NCBI GenBank assembly: GCA_963676415.1
Contig: OY781097.1
Coordinates: 4,800,811-4,864,810 of the forward strand
Length of the DNA stretch: 64,000 nucleotides
Origin: G963662905 sp963676415
GTDB taxonomy: Bacteria; Bacteroidota; Bacteroidia; Bacteroidales; WRLA01
Direction: 5' to 3'
Numbering within the stretch: position 1 is the stretch's first letter; each line of letters opens with the position of its first letter. The position numbers were made by a program, and so were the translations under genes. The notes beneath the pieces are model-generated. The model had not been told where the DNA came from. It saw nothing but the letters and a program-made list of their open reading frames with translations, and did not search any database. This document shows positions 8,780 through 17,547 of the stretch, piece after piece.

Positions 8780-8866
8780 CGCAAATATTTGGAAACAAAA
8801 CTACTAATGACATGAAAACATCAGCATGCAGCAAATCACAAACTTTATTAGAAACTAAAAAATAAC

Positions 8867-9475
8867 ATGAAAATAATAAACCAATCGGACGCAGAAGCGA
8901 TATGCACAAAAATCCAAACTACTTTATTTCAGAACATCCAAACAACCGAAAAAGATTGGGATATTTTCAGGTCTCTAATTAAAACTGTAAGCTACAATAA
9001 AAATGAGTTTTTACTGCAAATCAATGAGATAGAAAACAATATTTACTGCCTTTTAGAGGGCGTTGTACGCAAATATACATTTAAAGGCACAAAAGAATAC
9101 ACCTTTGATTTCCATTTTCCGGTAAAGTTCTTTAATTCCTATTCATCCTACAGGCAAAAAACACCTTCTACAATTGCGCTTCAGGCACTCAGCCCGGCAT
9201 TGGTACTGCAGTTTTCCAGAAAATCTATGGAACAGCTTTACGAACAAGCACCCAATGCCAAAAAAACAGGTCGGAAAATGATCGAATTTGCACTTATTAA
9301 TACAGAAAATAAAGACGCAAAGATAAACACACAAAGCCCTGAAGACAATTATCTTGAGCTTTTGAATCAAAACCCAAAACTAGTTCAAAATATTTCAGGA
9401 AGGCACATAGCATCATATCTGGGCATCACACCGGAAAGCTTGAGCCGCATCCGAAAACGGATTTCAAAATCTTAG
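8867..9475 (+). CDS. Crp/Fnr-family transcriptional regulator
   Basis: A 202-aa protein with an N-terminal cyclic-nucleotide-binding-like beta-barrel (about 30-110; FLLQINEIENNIYCLLEGVV) and a C-terminal helix-turn-helix (GRHIASYLGITPESLSRIRK, about 178-197). It belongs to the Bacteroidota Crp/Fnr group that usually lacks the cAMP-contacting residues, so the ligand is unknown. No cysteine cluster for an Fnr-type iron-sulfur centre is present. It lies 87 nt after hsdR on the same strand and may regulate the island or the following lipoprotein; both are guesses from position. Confidence 0.88.
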   Translation: MKIINQSDAEAICTKIQTTLFQNIQTTEKDWDIFRSLIKTVSYNKNEFLLQINEIENNIYCLLEGVVRKYTFKGTKEYTFDFHFPVKFFNSYSSYRQKTPSTIALQALSPALVLQFSRKSMEQLYEQAPNAKKTGRKMIEFALINTENKDAKINTQSPEDNYLELLNQNPKLVQNISGRHIASYLGITPESLSRIRKRISKS

Positions 9476-9565
9476 CTGACTACAAATTTATTAACTTAAG
9501 TCAATCTTTTTCTGATTCAAAGGAAGTAATTTTGATTTTTCAAAACCTATTTAAAACCTATGATC

Positions 9566-10303
9566 ATGAAAAAGAAACAATTACTTCAGCTGTTATTCCT
9601 GATCGGCATTATGACCCTTGCGTCGTGTCAAAAAGACGAGGAAGCTATTGAACCCAAACCTGTTACAGTAGATTTAGAAACATTATACCAAAATTCAGTC
9701 TATAACGCCATGACAGCCGACAGCAGTTTCGTTATTGACAGTTTATGGGCCATTAGCAGCTCAAATCCTCATCTAAAATGGAAAGAAATAGACGGAGAAA
9801 ACTACGTACAGGTAGCAAACCTAACAGCATTTCCCGACAGCTACAAAGTTGACAGCCTCTCAAATTGGTGGGGCGATGTATGGGTTTTTATTCCGCAACA
9901 AGCACATCAACGCTTCTCTTTGAATCCCGATGGAAGTGCAAAGGATACAAGCATGCGGTTCAAACAACTTCTTGGACTTCCTCCTCATAATGAATACACC
10001 CATATTGCTGTACTGTGGATCAAAAGCTCTGACCTTTTCCGTCCTGCAGGAGACAATGAAATTAATGACAAAACAGCATATCAAAATTTAGCACCGAATG
10101 CTGATTCAGCATACAAAGCCTGGTTTGACTCAAATTTGATTTATTCATATTATGGTACTTCTCCTATGCCGTGGACAAGAATGGGGTACACTTATGATTG
10201 GGCTGACTTCACTTCCAGAGTTGGATTAAGCGAATTTTGCATTAAACCCAATTCCGTGATCTATGTCGAAAAATTATACGGTTTTACTGAATTTTTCAGA
10301 TAA
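9566..10303 (+). CDS. Lipoprotein of unknown function
   Basis: A 245-aa exported lipoprotein: MKKKQLLQLLFLIGIMTLAS leads to the lipobox cysteine (LASC) and an acidic stretch DEEAIEP typical of surface sorting in Bacteroidota. The remainder is a soluble, Trp/Tyr-rich domain I cannot assign. The start is placed at the second ATG (9566), giving the usual MKKK signal start; an ATG two codons upstream is also possible. A TAATTTTG element at 9527-9534 could be its -7 promoter box. Confidence 0.75.
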   Translation: MKKKQLLQLLFLIGIMTLASCQKDEEAIEPKPVTVDLETLYQNSVYNAMTADSSFVIDSLWAISSSNPHLKWKEIDGENYVQVANLTAFPDSYKVDSLSNWWGDVWVFIPQQAHQRFSLNPDGSAKDTSMRFKQLLGLPPHNEYTHIAVLWIKSSDLFRPAGDNEINDKTAYQNLAPNADSAYKAWFDSNLIYSYYGTSPMPWTRMGYTYDWADFTSRVGLSEFCIKPNSVIYVEKLYGFTEFFR

Positions 10304-10327
10304 ATGGCCTGCCACGAAAATGCACAA

Positions 10328-10364
10328 CTCTCCTGATTACAATTTTTCGTTGTAATTAGGAGAG
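10328..10364. terminator. Hairpin between convergent genes
   Basis: A 15-bp stem (10328-10342 with 10350-10364, one G-T pair) closes a 7-nt T-rich loop. It lies between the ends of the 9566 lipoprotein gene and the ACT-domain remnant and probably acts in both directions. Confidence 0.7.
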
Positions 10365-10391
10365 GCCCTGTCTGATTAAGGAAATATCCGA

Positions 10392-10850
10392 TCACAAAAC
10401 CACCGGTTTATTTAAAACAGCAAAAACCTGATCCACATCTTTTTCATCGAGCATAAGGGAAAATTCATTTGTGGTGGAAAGAACTTCACGGATGTTGATG
10501 CCTTCCCAGGCAATGCGCTTTAAAATAGAATAATAATATCCGGGAGATTCCGCATTATCATCGGGGAGGTTAAGGCTTATGCAGGAAATCTTCTTATAAC
10601 TGGCCAAGCATTCCTTGTCTTGAAAAACCTCCTTCACGCGTTCGGCAGCGCTTTCGTGCACAAAAACCGAAATTTCAAAAACGCCCATCGAAAAGGTAAA
10701 AAACTGTGCAATGGTTTCCGAAATGCCTGGGCCAACAATTGCAAATTCTTTATCAACCCCGGAAAATTATTATGGGTATAGGAGCAAACCCCACTGCGTA
10801 CGGTAATCTTACTGATGCGCTTAAAAAAAAGGAAACATAAGGTCCCATCG
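10392..10850 (-). pseudogene. Decayed ACT-domain protein (aspartokinase-like regulatory domain)
   Basis: The intact 3' part (10392-10688, 98 codons) encodes an ACT domain: GVFEISVFVHESAAERVKEV, ISCISLNLPDDNAESPGYYY, then LAWEGINIREVLSTTNEFSL-type residues. The same frame stays open upstream to 10766 (GVDKEFAIVGPGISETIAQF) without a start codon and then meets TAA. A different frame just upstream encodes KRISKITVRSGVCSYTHNNF, which matches the preceding part of the same Bacteroidota family. The gene has therefore suffered at least one frameshift and has lost its N-terminal domain. A sequencing error could explain a frameshift, but the missing start argues for real decay. Confidence 0.65.
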
Positions 10851-10939
10851 CCCTGAAATTGATAAAGTAAAAGTTACAGAGGCTTTAAGTTCGCTTATCA
10901 AGCCTATGATACCTTTGCTCAAAACAATGATACACAGGC

Positions 10940-11878
10940 ATGTTCAAAAGAAAAACCTTATCATTCTGCTTTATTATGGTGTTTTTACTTTTCTGGCAAA
11001 AACCCGTTTCATTGACCAACCACAAAGCAGAAATTCCAAGAGAGACATACAATTACCAACCCGGCAGAAACTACCTGATCATACTCAGCTGGAATATTTA
11101 TATGCTACCAGGCTGCCAGCTTTATACTTCGGGTTCGGAACGCGCTGAAGAAATCGTTAAAGCCCTGAAAAACAGCAAATATGACATTATCGTATTTCAG
11201 GAGGCTTTTGACAGCCAAATCAGGCGTTATTTACAAAAAGAACTGAGCGACATTTTCCCTTTTGATTATGGCCCGGCAAATAATTACAGCTCACTTTTAT
11301 TGAACAGTGGCCTTTGGGTCATCAGTAAATTCCCTTTGTTCAATATACAGGAATTTAGTTTCAAAAAATCCTTTGGAATAGAGCGTATTGCGCGTAAAGG
11401 CGGGCTGCTTGTTGAGGGTATTTTCAACAACAAAAACTTTCAGCTGGCAGCAACCCACCTTCAGGCTACCGGCGACCAGGAAATCAGGCAAGCACAAATA
11501 AGTGAGCTTAACAACAAATTACTGAAGAGCCACAATATCAATATGCATCCCCAGATCATTTGCGGAGATTTCAACACAGCAGAAGACCATACCCGGGATT
11601 ACAGCTCAATGCTCCGGGATCTGGAAGCCCGCTGTGGAATCTGGACCGGAGAAAGCCACATTACCTACGATCTGGATAATCCTCTTACCTATGGTGTTGA
11701 CTACAGCCAGACCATTGATTTTATTCTTTATAAGGATCAGAGGAAAACGATAAAACAAATGGAGCTTAAGGTTCAGAAATTTGATTATCAGGATGGATAT
11801 AAAAAGTCATTTATGAGCGATCATTATGCTGTGGAGGCGCGTGTGGAATTCAATGAAGCGTTAACAGCAGGCCTTTAA
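10940..11878 (+). CDS. Exported endonuclease/exonuclease/phosphatase-family protein (sphingomyelinase-like)
   Basis: A 312-aa protein with an N-terminal hydrophobic segment (FCFIMVFLLFWQ), so probably exported or membrane anchored. It carries the DNase I-like fold signatures in order: LSWNIYMLPG (metal-site Asn), IVFQEAF (Glu ligand), THLQATG, IICGDFNTAED and SDHYAVEAR (catalytic Asp-His). THLQA near the middle is typical of neutral sphingomyelinase C-type members rather than DNA nucleases, so a phosphodiesterase acting on phospholipid or sphingolipid is the best guess. All catalytic positions I can check are present. An overlapping frame at 10906 is not the gene. Confidence 0.8.
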   Translation: MFKRKTLSFCFIMVFLLFWQKPVSLTNHKAEIPRETYNYQPGRNYLIILSWNIYMLPGCQLYTSGSERAEEIVKALKNSKYDIIVFQEAFDSQIRRYLQKELSDIFPFDYGPANNYSSLLLNSGLWVISKFPLFNIQEFSFKKSFGIERIARKGGLLVEGIFNNKNFQLAATHLQATGDQEIRQAQISELNNKLLKSHNINMHPQIICGDFNTAEDHTRDYSSMLRDLEARCGIWTGESHITYDLDNPLTYGVDYSQTIDFILYKDQRKTIKQMELKVQKFDYQDGYKKSFMSDHYAVEARVEFNEALTAGL

Positions 11879-12069
11879 ACAAAAAAATATAAAGGCCGTG
11901 GAAAAGGATGATCCGGTTCCCCGGAAGTTTAAAGGGTTTACAATTTCTTAAAATCAGCGCTCAATACTGCTTCCATTAAAGTATTGTTAAGAGAGTAATT
12001 GGAACGAAAGCTTCCCAAAATCTGAAACCCCAAATTTAAAGCGGTTTGAAATATGCTTTTTTCTCAGGC

Positions 12070-12102
12070 AAAAAAAAACCGGCACATCAAATACCGGATT
12101 TT
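12070..12102 (-). terminator. Terminator after the DUF2723 gene
   Basis: On the minus strand CCGGTA and TGCCGG pair around a 7-nt loop and are followed by a run of T residues, 20-odd nt past the stop codon. Confidence 0.75.
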
Positions 12103-12123
12103 AAAATCTTATAATCAGTTTTT

Positions 12124-15100
12124 TTATTGTCCCATCACACTCAGCCGGGCGATCTCCTCATCCAACCAGGCATTCATTTTTTCATTTAATGCGCTGCGTT
12201 TATTGCGTTCGGTCATCTGCACAAGATTTTGCACAGTACCCAAACTACGCTGCATATCCTGGAAGTACAGCTCAAAAAATGGTTCTTTCAGGCTGTGGTA
12301 GTAATCCACTTCATCAGCATAATTATTGAAGATACGCTCAACAACATAATCGCCACCGGCAGTATCTCTTACATGGTAGTACATATCAGCCACTGAAGAC
12401 AAAAAATAATCAAAGGGGAATTTCTCATCCGGAAAATAATAAATGCAGGTATCCAGAACCGCTTTTGCCTGCTCCGGTTTGTTTTCCTTAATCAGGGCTT
12501 CCGCGATGCGCATAAAATTCTGTTTCGGAATGATGCTGTTGCGCATGCTTTCGCGATCCACAGCAATATCCGGTTTTTCCAGATTGCCCCACTGACAATT
12601 TTCAGTCAGGATTTTAAAGGAGGTATCGGCATCAATACCACCTAACCTGCGGATATAATGATCTGCTTTATAAGGTTTCAGGCGATAAACAAAGCCTTCG
12701 AGGTGGCAGTAGTCATCCACATCCAGCACATCGCTAACGCTTGAAGGATTGGCAAAATAAACCGGGCGCTCCCAATTGTTGCTTGCGATAAGATCGAGCA
12801 GCATCAGGTCGTTTTTATAAAGAAGGCGCTTTTTCACATCAAAGTCGATCTGATCGACAACTTCACCGGCTTTATCCAAAGGAACAGTGCCATTGTCCAC
12901 AACTTTGGCGCTATCCACCGGAATGCGAAGTTTTTTCACAGGCAGGAAAGCCAATTTTTGCCCCATGCCCAGGTCGCGTTTATTTTTATCGTTGGCAATG
13001 AAATCCACGGCATCTTTCACAGGTACATAAACGCCACGTGCATTCATATCCATAACGGGAACCACATCGTTGATCCCTTTATCATACTGATCGGGGCGCA
13101 ATGTAAGCGGCAATGGATCAGAATCATACACTTTCCGCTGCAACTGATGCACATACCAGGCGCCACCGGAAAGCATATAATTTACGACACGCACATCGGG
13201 ACGGATTCCTTCCACTTCCTGAGCATACCAAAGCGGGAAAGTATCATTATCGCCATTGGTAAACAGGATGGCATTGGGCGCACAGGAATTCAGGTAGTTA
13301 ATGGCGTAATCACGTGCAGCCGTTTTTCCGCTTCTGTCGTGATCGTCCCAACCTTCAGTAGCCATAAGGCCTGGAACAAGCAGCAAAGTAGCAACAAACG
13401 TAATGCCTACGGCAAGCTTTTTATTCATTAGCTGAGCCAGCTGGCGGGCAATGGCCAGTGTTCCCAGGCCAATCCAAATGGTATAGGCCATAAAAGAGCC
13501 CGCATAGGCATAATCCCTTTCACGCGGCTGATGCGGTTGCTGGTTGAGATATACCACAATTGCCAAACCGGTCATCAGGAAAAGCAAGCCAACAACCCAC
13601 GCATTTTTCCCATCGCGGTTGATGTGGAAAAAGAAACCAATCAGTCCAAGCAAAAGTGGCAGCAAATAAAATTTGTTGTTGGCCGGGTTTTGTTTGGAAT
13701 GCGGCAAATCGGCCTGATTGCCCAGGCGCATGCGGTCGAGCGCATTAATACCTGTTATCCAGTTACCATCAGTAATGCTTCCGTGGCCTTCGATATCATT
13801 TTGCCTTCCGCTGAAATTCCAGAGGAAATACCTCAGGTACATATGACCGACCTGATAACGGAAAAAGAATTTCAGGTTTTCACCAAATGTGGGTTTAATA
13901 ACCGTCTCTTTGGTACCATCCGGTTTTGTATAGGTAATTGGAACGCCTTTAATATCAGCCCATTCTTTATAATCCTGCTCATGTATCGGTTTTTGGTTGC
14001 TCCACATACGCGGGAAAATAGTTGTGAAACGATCATCATAAATTGGTACTGTATTTTTGCGTTCATCGGTAATAATGTACTCACCTTTTTTATAGTCCTT
14101 TATATATATGGGGCTTCTGTCTCCGTATTCCTTTATGGGTGAATTGAAATACTCTCCTTTGAGCAGCGGCCATGAACCATATTGTTCCCTGTTAAGGTAT
14201 GACAGGAGACTGATTGCGTCTTTGGGGTCATTTTCATTGATGGGCGTATTGGCATTGGCTCGGATTACTAGGATGAAGAATGATGAATAACCAATTAATA
14301 TAAAGGTGAACCCGAGTATGATCAAATTGGCCATAGCATGCTTATGTTTCACAGTATAGTGCAGGCCGAAAACGATCAGCCCGATAAGGAGCACAAAGAA
14401 AACCACTGTACCTGAATTAAAAGGCATGCCCAGGCTGTTGACAAAGAACAGCTCAAAATTACCAGCCAGTTTTACCGTACCCGGGATAATGACATACATT
14501 ATAAAAGACAACACAAGAATTGAAAGGGCTCCAGTAATAAAAAAGCCTTTCCAGCTGAATTCAGGATATTTTTTATAATAAATAATATATGCAATTGCAG
14601 GGATTGTCAGAAGGTTCAACAAGTGTACACCAATGGTTAAACCAATGAGATATGAAATAAAAAGCAGCCAACGGCTTGCGTGCGGCAGGTCAGCTACTGC
14701 TTCCCATTTCAGGATTGCCCAAAACGTGAGTGCTGTAAAAAAAGCCGACATGGCATACACTTCGCCTTCTACAGCAGAAAACCAGAATGAATCGGAGAAG
14801 GTATAAGCGAGGGCACCCACAACACCTGCGGCAAGAACCATAAGTTGCTGATCAAAAGAAAAACTGTTTGCTTTAATGTGAAGTGCTTTTTTAGCCAGCA
14901 TTGTGATAATCCAGAAAAGGAAAAGCACGGTAAAACTACTGGATAAAGCCGACATCGCATTGATCATCATAGCCACATTGGCGGTATTTCCAAAAGCAAA
15001 AAGGGAGAAAAAGCGACCCAGCAATTGAAATAAAGGAGCTCCCGGAGGGTGGCCAACCTGTAATTTGTAGGCAGTGGCAATGTATTCACCGCAATCCCAC

Positions 15101-15210
15101 CAGCTGGCAGTAGGTTCCAGTGTCATAAAATATACGAGGGTAGCGATAAGAAAAACTACCCAACCGGTAACATTGTTAAGGAATTTGAAGTCTTTCATTC
15201 CGGGAAACAT
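12124..15210 (-). CDS. DUF2723-family multi-pass membrane protein
   Basis: A 1028-aa integral membrane protein. The N-terminal half holds a dozen or so hydrophobic segments and the signature MTLEPTASWWDCGEYIATAY followed by GHPPGAPLFQLLGR, diagnostic of DUF2723, a GT-C-like family related to eukaryotic TMEM260 O-mannosyltransferases. The acidic DCGE in the first loop fits the GT-C catalytic position. The C-terminal 300 residues are soluble with TPR-like helices. A role in protein O-glycosylation is inferred from the family. The start could be the ATG at 15210 or the one at 15198 (MKDFKFLNN). Confidence 0.88.
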   Translation of the reverse strand: MFPGMKDFKFLNNVTGWVVFLIATLVYFMTLEPTASWWDCGEYIATAYKLQVGHPPGAPLFQLLGRFFSLFAFGNTANVAMMINAMSALSSSFTVLFLFWIITMLAKKALHIKANSFSFDQQLMVLAAGVVGALAYTFSDSFWFSAVEGEVYAMSAFFTALTFWAILKWEAVADLPHASRWLLFISYLIGLTIGVHLLNLLTIPAIAYIIYYKKYPEFSWKGFFITGALSILVLSFIMYVIIPGTVKLAGNFELFFVNSLGMPFNSGTVVFFVLLIGLIVFGLHYTVKHKHAMANLIILGFTFILIGYSSFFILVIRANANTPINENDPKDAISLLSYLNREQYGSWPLLKGEYFNSPIKEYGDRSPIYIKDYKKGEYIITDERKNTVPIYDDRFTTIFPRMWSNQKPIHEQDYKEWADIKGVPITYTKPDGTKETVIKPTFGENLKFFFRYQVGHMYLRYFLWNFSGRQNDIEGHGSITDGNWITGINALDRMRLGNQADLPHSKQNPANNKFYLLPLLLGLIGFFFHINRDGKNAWVVGLLFLMTGLAIVVYLNQQPHQPRERDYAYAGSFMAYTIWIGLGTLAIARQLAQLMNKKLAVGITFVATLLLVPGLMATEGWDDHDRSGKTAARDYAINYLNSCAPNAILFTNGDNDTFPLWYAQEVEGIRPDVRVVNYMLSGGAWYVHQLQRKVYDSDPLPLTLRPDQYDKGINDVVPVMDMNARGVYVPVKDAVDFIANDKNKRDLGMGQKLAFLPVKKLRIPVDSAKVVDNGTVPLDKAGEVVDQIDFDVKKRLLYKNDLMLLDLIASNNWERPVYFANPSSVSDVLDVDDYCHLEGFVYRLKPYKADHYIRRLGGIDADTSFKILTENCQWGNLEKPDIAVDRESMRNSIIPKQNFMRIAEALIKENKPEQAKAVLDTCIYYFPDEKFPFDYFLSSVADMYYHVRDTAGGDYVVERIFNNYADEVDYYHSLKEPFFELYFQDMQRSLGTVQNLVQMTERNKRSALNEKMNAWLDEEIARLSVMGQ

Positions 15211-15358
15211 TTTTAAATTGAACCAGATAATCTGGCAGTATTATTCGAATATTCCTGCGAAAATAAAAAAAAATGCATGAAGAGGATTAGCAGATTTCGC
15301 TTTTAAGAAATATTAAGAGCCCTAAGCCAGAATAATTCTCAAAAAAAATTCAAAAACA

Positions 15359-15389
15359 TTTGGATGATTCACAAAAAGCAGTACTTTTG
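15359..15389 (+). promoter_or_regulatory. Promoter of tRNA-Gln
   Basis: TTTG (15359-15362), 19 bp, TACTTTTG (15382-15389): an exact match to the Bacteroidota -33/-7 consensus, 24 nt before the tRNA. Confidence 0.85.
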
Positions 15390-15413
15390 CAATCCCAAAT
15401 TAATGAAAAGGGA

Positions 15414-15486
15414 TGTCCCATGGTGTAATTGGCAACACGTCTGATTTTGGTTCAGAAGAGTTTAGGTTCGAGCCCTAATGGGACAA
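15414..15486 (+). tRNA. tRNA-Gln (anticodon TTG)
   Basis: Acceptor strands TGTCCCA and TGGGACA pair. The anticodon stem TCTGA/TCAGA encloses TTTTGGT, placing TTG at positions 34-36. The T-arm is TTAGG-TTCGAGC-CCTAA. CCA is not encoded. Confidence 0.95.
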
Positions 15487-15489
15487 CAG

Positions 15490-15519
15490 AAAAGGCCGCC
15501 GCGAGGTGGCCTTTTTCTT
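15490..15519 (+). terminator. Terminator of tRNA-Gln
   Basis: AGGCCGCC and GGTGGCCT pair around GCGA and are followed by a T-rich run, a few nt after the tRNA 3' end. Confidence 0.9.
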
Positions 15520-15578
15520 TGGTGGCAAGCAGGTAGAAAAGGCTTAGATAAAAATTTCTGCAAATTATTTTGAGTCTG

Positions 15579-15609
15579 TTTGTTAAATCAAAAAATATAT
15601 CTACCTTTG
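15579..15609 (+). promoter_or_regulatory. Promoter of the rplM-rpsI cluster
   Basis: TTTG (15579-15582), 19 bp, TACCTTTG (15602-15609), about 50 nt upstream of rplM. Confidence 0.85.
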
Positions 15610-15662
15610 CAGCCCTTTTTGAGCCCTTATAGGCTAATTATAAAAAGAAATTTAGAGGTTAA

Positions 15663-16121
15663 ATGAATACGTTAAGTTACAAAACAATCAGTGCAAACAA
15701 GGAAACTGCTCAAAAAGAGTGGGTTATTGTTAATGCAGAGAATGCCACGGTAGGCCGTTTATCCACAACGGTAGCCAAAATGTTGCGTGGGAAATATAAG
15801 CCCAGCTTTACTCCACATGCCGACTGTGGCGACAATGTGATCGTGATTAATGCCGATAAAGTTTCATTCGGCGGGAACAAAATGCAAACGAAGGAGTATA
15901 TCCGTCATACGGGTTATCCTGGAGGCCAGCGCAGCCGTACAGCTGATGAGCTGATGAAAAGCCGTCCGGAAGAAATCCTTCGTCATGCCATTAAAGGAAT
16001 GCTCCCCAAGAATAAACTGGGTCGTGCGATCTTCAAAAACCTGTATGTGTATGCAGGCACAGAACACCCTCATCAGGGTCAACAGCCAAAAGAAGTTGAT
16101 TTAAGTACAATTAAGCAATAA
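15663..16121 (+). CDS. rplM: 50S ribosomal protein L13
   Basis: A 152-aa uL13 protein, an early-assembly component of the large ribosomal subunit. Recognised by WVIVNAENATVGRLSTTVAK, the FTPHADCGDNVIVINADKV block and GMLPKNKLGRAIFKNLYVYAG. Length is normal. It is the first gene of the cluster and sits 2 nt before rpsI, the widely conserved pairing. A consensus promoter lies about 50 nt upstream. Confidence 0.98.
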   Translation: MNTLSYKTISANKETAQKEWVIVNAENATVGRLSTTVAKMLRGKYKPSFTPHADCGDNVIVINADKVSFGGNKMQTKEYIRHTGYPGGQRSRTADELMKSRPEEILRHAIKGMLPKNKLGRAIFKNLYVYAGTEHPHQGQQPKEVDLSTIKQ

Positions 16122-16123
16122 CA

Positions 16124-16510
16124 ATGGAGTACATTAATACATTAGGCAGACGTAAAACTGCTGTTGCCCGTATTTATATGTCAGAGGGCGAAGGCAAGAT
16201 TACGATCAATAAGAAAGATTACAAAGAATATTTCAGTGTGCCTACACTGCACAAAGTTGTTGAACAACCCTTTGTTTTGACTGAAACTACAGGCAAATAC
16301 GATATTAAAGTCAACCTCGATGGTGGCGGAATCACAGGTCAGGCCGAAGCACTTCGCCTTGCAATCTCCCGCGCACTTTGCGAAATCGATCCTGAATATC
16401 GCCCTGTACTTAAAGCAAATGGTTTGATGCGCCGTGACCCACGTATGGTAGAACGCAAAAAACCCGGTCAACCAAAAGCAAGGAAGAAATTCCAGTTCAG
16501 CAAGCGTTAA
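16124..16510 (+). CDS. rpsI: 30S ribosomal protein S9
   Basis: A 128-aa uS9 protein that reaches into the P site with its basic C-terminal tail. Recognised by NTLGRRKTAVARIYMSEGEG at the N-terminus, GGGITGQAEALRLAISRAL, and the ending RKKFQFSKR. It starts 2 nt after rplM and is certainly co-transcribed with it. Confidence 0.98.
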   Translation: MEYINTLGRRKTAVARIYMSEGEGKITINKKDYKEYFSVPTLHKVVEQPFVLTETTGKYDIKVNLDGGGITGQAEALRLAISRALCEIDPEYRPVLKANGLMRRDPRMVERKKPGQPKARKKFQFSKR

Positions 16511-16609
16511 TCAAATTATTCACTTTTTATTCAATTATGTTTAGCATCTAAACGGTTAAGACTTTCCTTTAGGAGACTACTTGGTCGTTGCTAATTAAAG
16601 AAAGTAAAC

Positions 16610-17467
16610 ATGGCAAGAGCAAATTTCGAAGAATTACTGGAAGCAGGTGTACACTTTGGCCACCTTAAACGTAAGTGGAACCCCAACATGGCGCCATATA
16701 TTTTTATGGAACGCAATGGTATCCACATCATTGACCTCTACAAAACCGCAGCTAAAATAGAAGAAGCTGCAGCTGCACTGAAGCAGGTAGCCAAATCAGG
16801 TAAAAAAGTTTTGTTTGTTGCAACAAAAAAACAAGCAAAAGACATCGTAGCCCAGGAAGTTAAAAAAGTGGATATGCCTTACGCTACTGAGCGTTGGCCC
16901 GGCGGTATGCTTACCAACTTTGCTACAATCCGCAAAGCTGTTAAGAAAATGACCTCCATCGACAAACTGGTTGAAACAGACAACTACAATAACCTTTCCA
17001 AGCGCGAACGCCTTCAAATACAGCGTGAACGTCAGAAACTGGAAAAAAACTTTGGTAGTATTGCCGACCTGAACCGTTTGCCGGCTGCTATTTTTATCGT
17101 TGATATCAGCAAAGAACACATTGCTGTTCATGAAGCAAAGAAACTTAATATACCTACTTTCGCTATTGTTGATACCAATTCTAATCCGCAACTCATTGAT
17201 TTTCCGATTCCCGCCAATGATGATGCCAGCAAATCCATTGCAATTATCATCAAAATTATGGTTCAGGCAATTCAGGAAGGTCTTGACGAACGCAAAGTAG
17301 AACGTGAAAAGCGTGCTGCAGACCAAGCTGCCGAGCTAGCTGCTGAACAGGAGGAAGCAGAAGAAAAAAAAGCAGCAGTTGCTGAGGAAGATGACGACGA
17401 TGACCAGCCCAAGCGCAAAAAACGTCCACGTAAAGTGATGTCGAAATCAGATAAAAATAATGACTAA
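16610..17467 (+). CDS. rpsB: 30S ribosomal protein S2
   Basis: A 285-aa uS2 protein of the small subunit. Markers are LLEAGVHFGHLKRKWNPNM, IHIIDLYKTAAKIEEA and RWPGGMLTNFATIRKAVKKM, with FVDI-type INIPTFAIVDTNSNP later. Compared with the core of about 230 aa it carries a C-terminal extension rich in Glu, Ala and Asp, ending in Lys/Arg (DDDDDQPKRKKRPRK), common in Bacteroidota S2. It is separated from rpsI by 99 nt and followed by tsf, the near-universal pairing. Confidence 0.97.
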   Translation: MARANFEELLEAGVHFGHLKRKWNPNMAPYIFMERNGIHIIDLYKTAAKIEEAAAALKQVAKSGKKVLFVATKKQAKDIVAQEVKKVDMPYATERWPGGMLTNFATIRKAVKKMTSIDKLVETDNYNNLSKRERLQIQRERQKLEKNFGSIADLNRLPAAIFIVDISKEHIAVHEAKKLNIPTFAIVDTNSNPQLIDFPIPANDDASKSIAIIIKIMVQAIQEGLDERKVEREKRAADQAAELAAEQEEAEEKKAAVAEEDDDDDQPKRKKRPRKVMSKSDKNND

Positions 17468-17499
17468 TCGTATTTTATAAAATAATTAATAAACCCTCG

Positions 17500-17527
17500 A
17501 AAATACGTGTTCATTAGCACGTATTTT
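17500..17527 (+). promoter_or_regulatory. Hairpin between rpsB and tsf
   Basis: AAAATACGTG (17500-17509) pairs perfectly with CACGTATTTT (17518-17527) around an 8-nt loop. It ends 20 nt before the tsf start codon. It may attenuate or stabilise the rpsB-tsf transcript; without a long T-run it is a weak terminator. Confidence 0.55.
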
Positions 17528-17547
17528 CTGTTTAAAACCCATAAATA

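Noticed and set aside
8812..8865. 17-codon ORF (MKTSACSKSQTLLETKK) directly before the Crp/Fnr gene
   Set aside because: Too short, with no family match and no ribosome-binding site; it could be a leader peptide, but nothing supports it.
10906..11148. 80-codon frame overlapping the phosphodiesterase gene
   Set aside because: It overlaps the well-supported 10940 gene in another frame and has no recognisable domain.
12958..14142. Long plus-strand frames (157 and 203 codons) opposite the DUF2723 gene
   Set aside because: They are antisense shadows of the DUF2723 coding region; the translations show no family and have a mirrored composition.
16511..16609. A ribosomal-protein autoregulatory RNA between rpsI and rpsB
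   Set aside because: I see no clear long stem or S2-binding pattern in the 99 nt, so I do not claim one.
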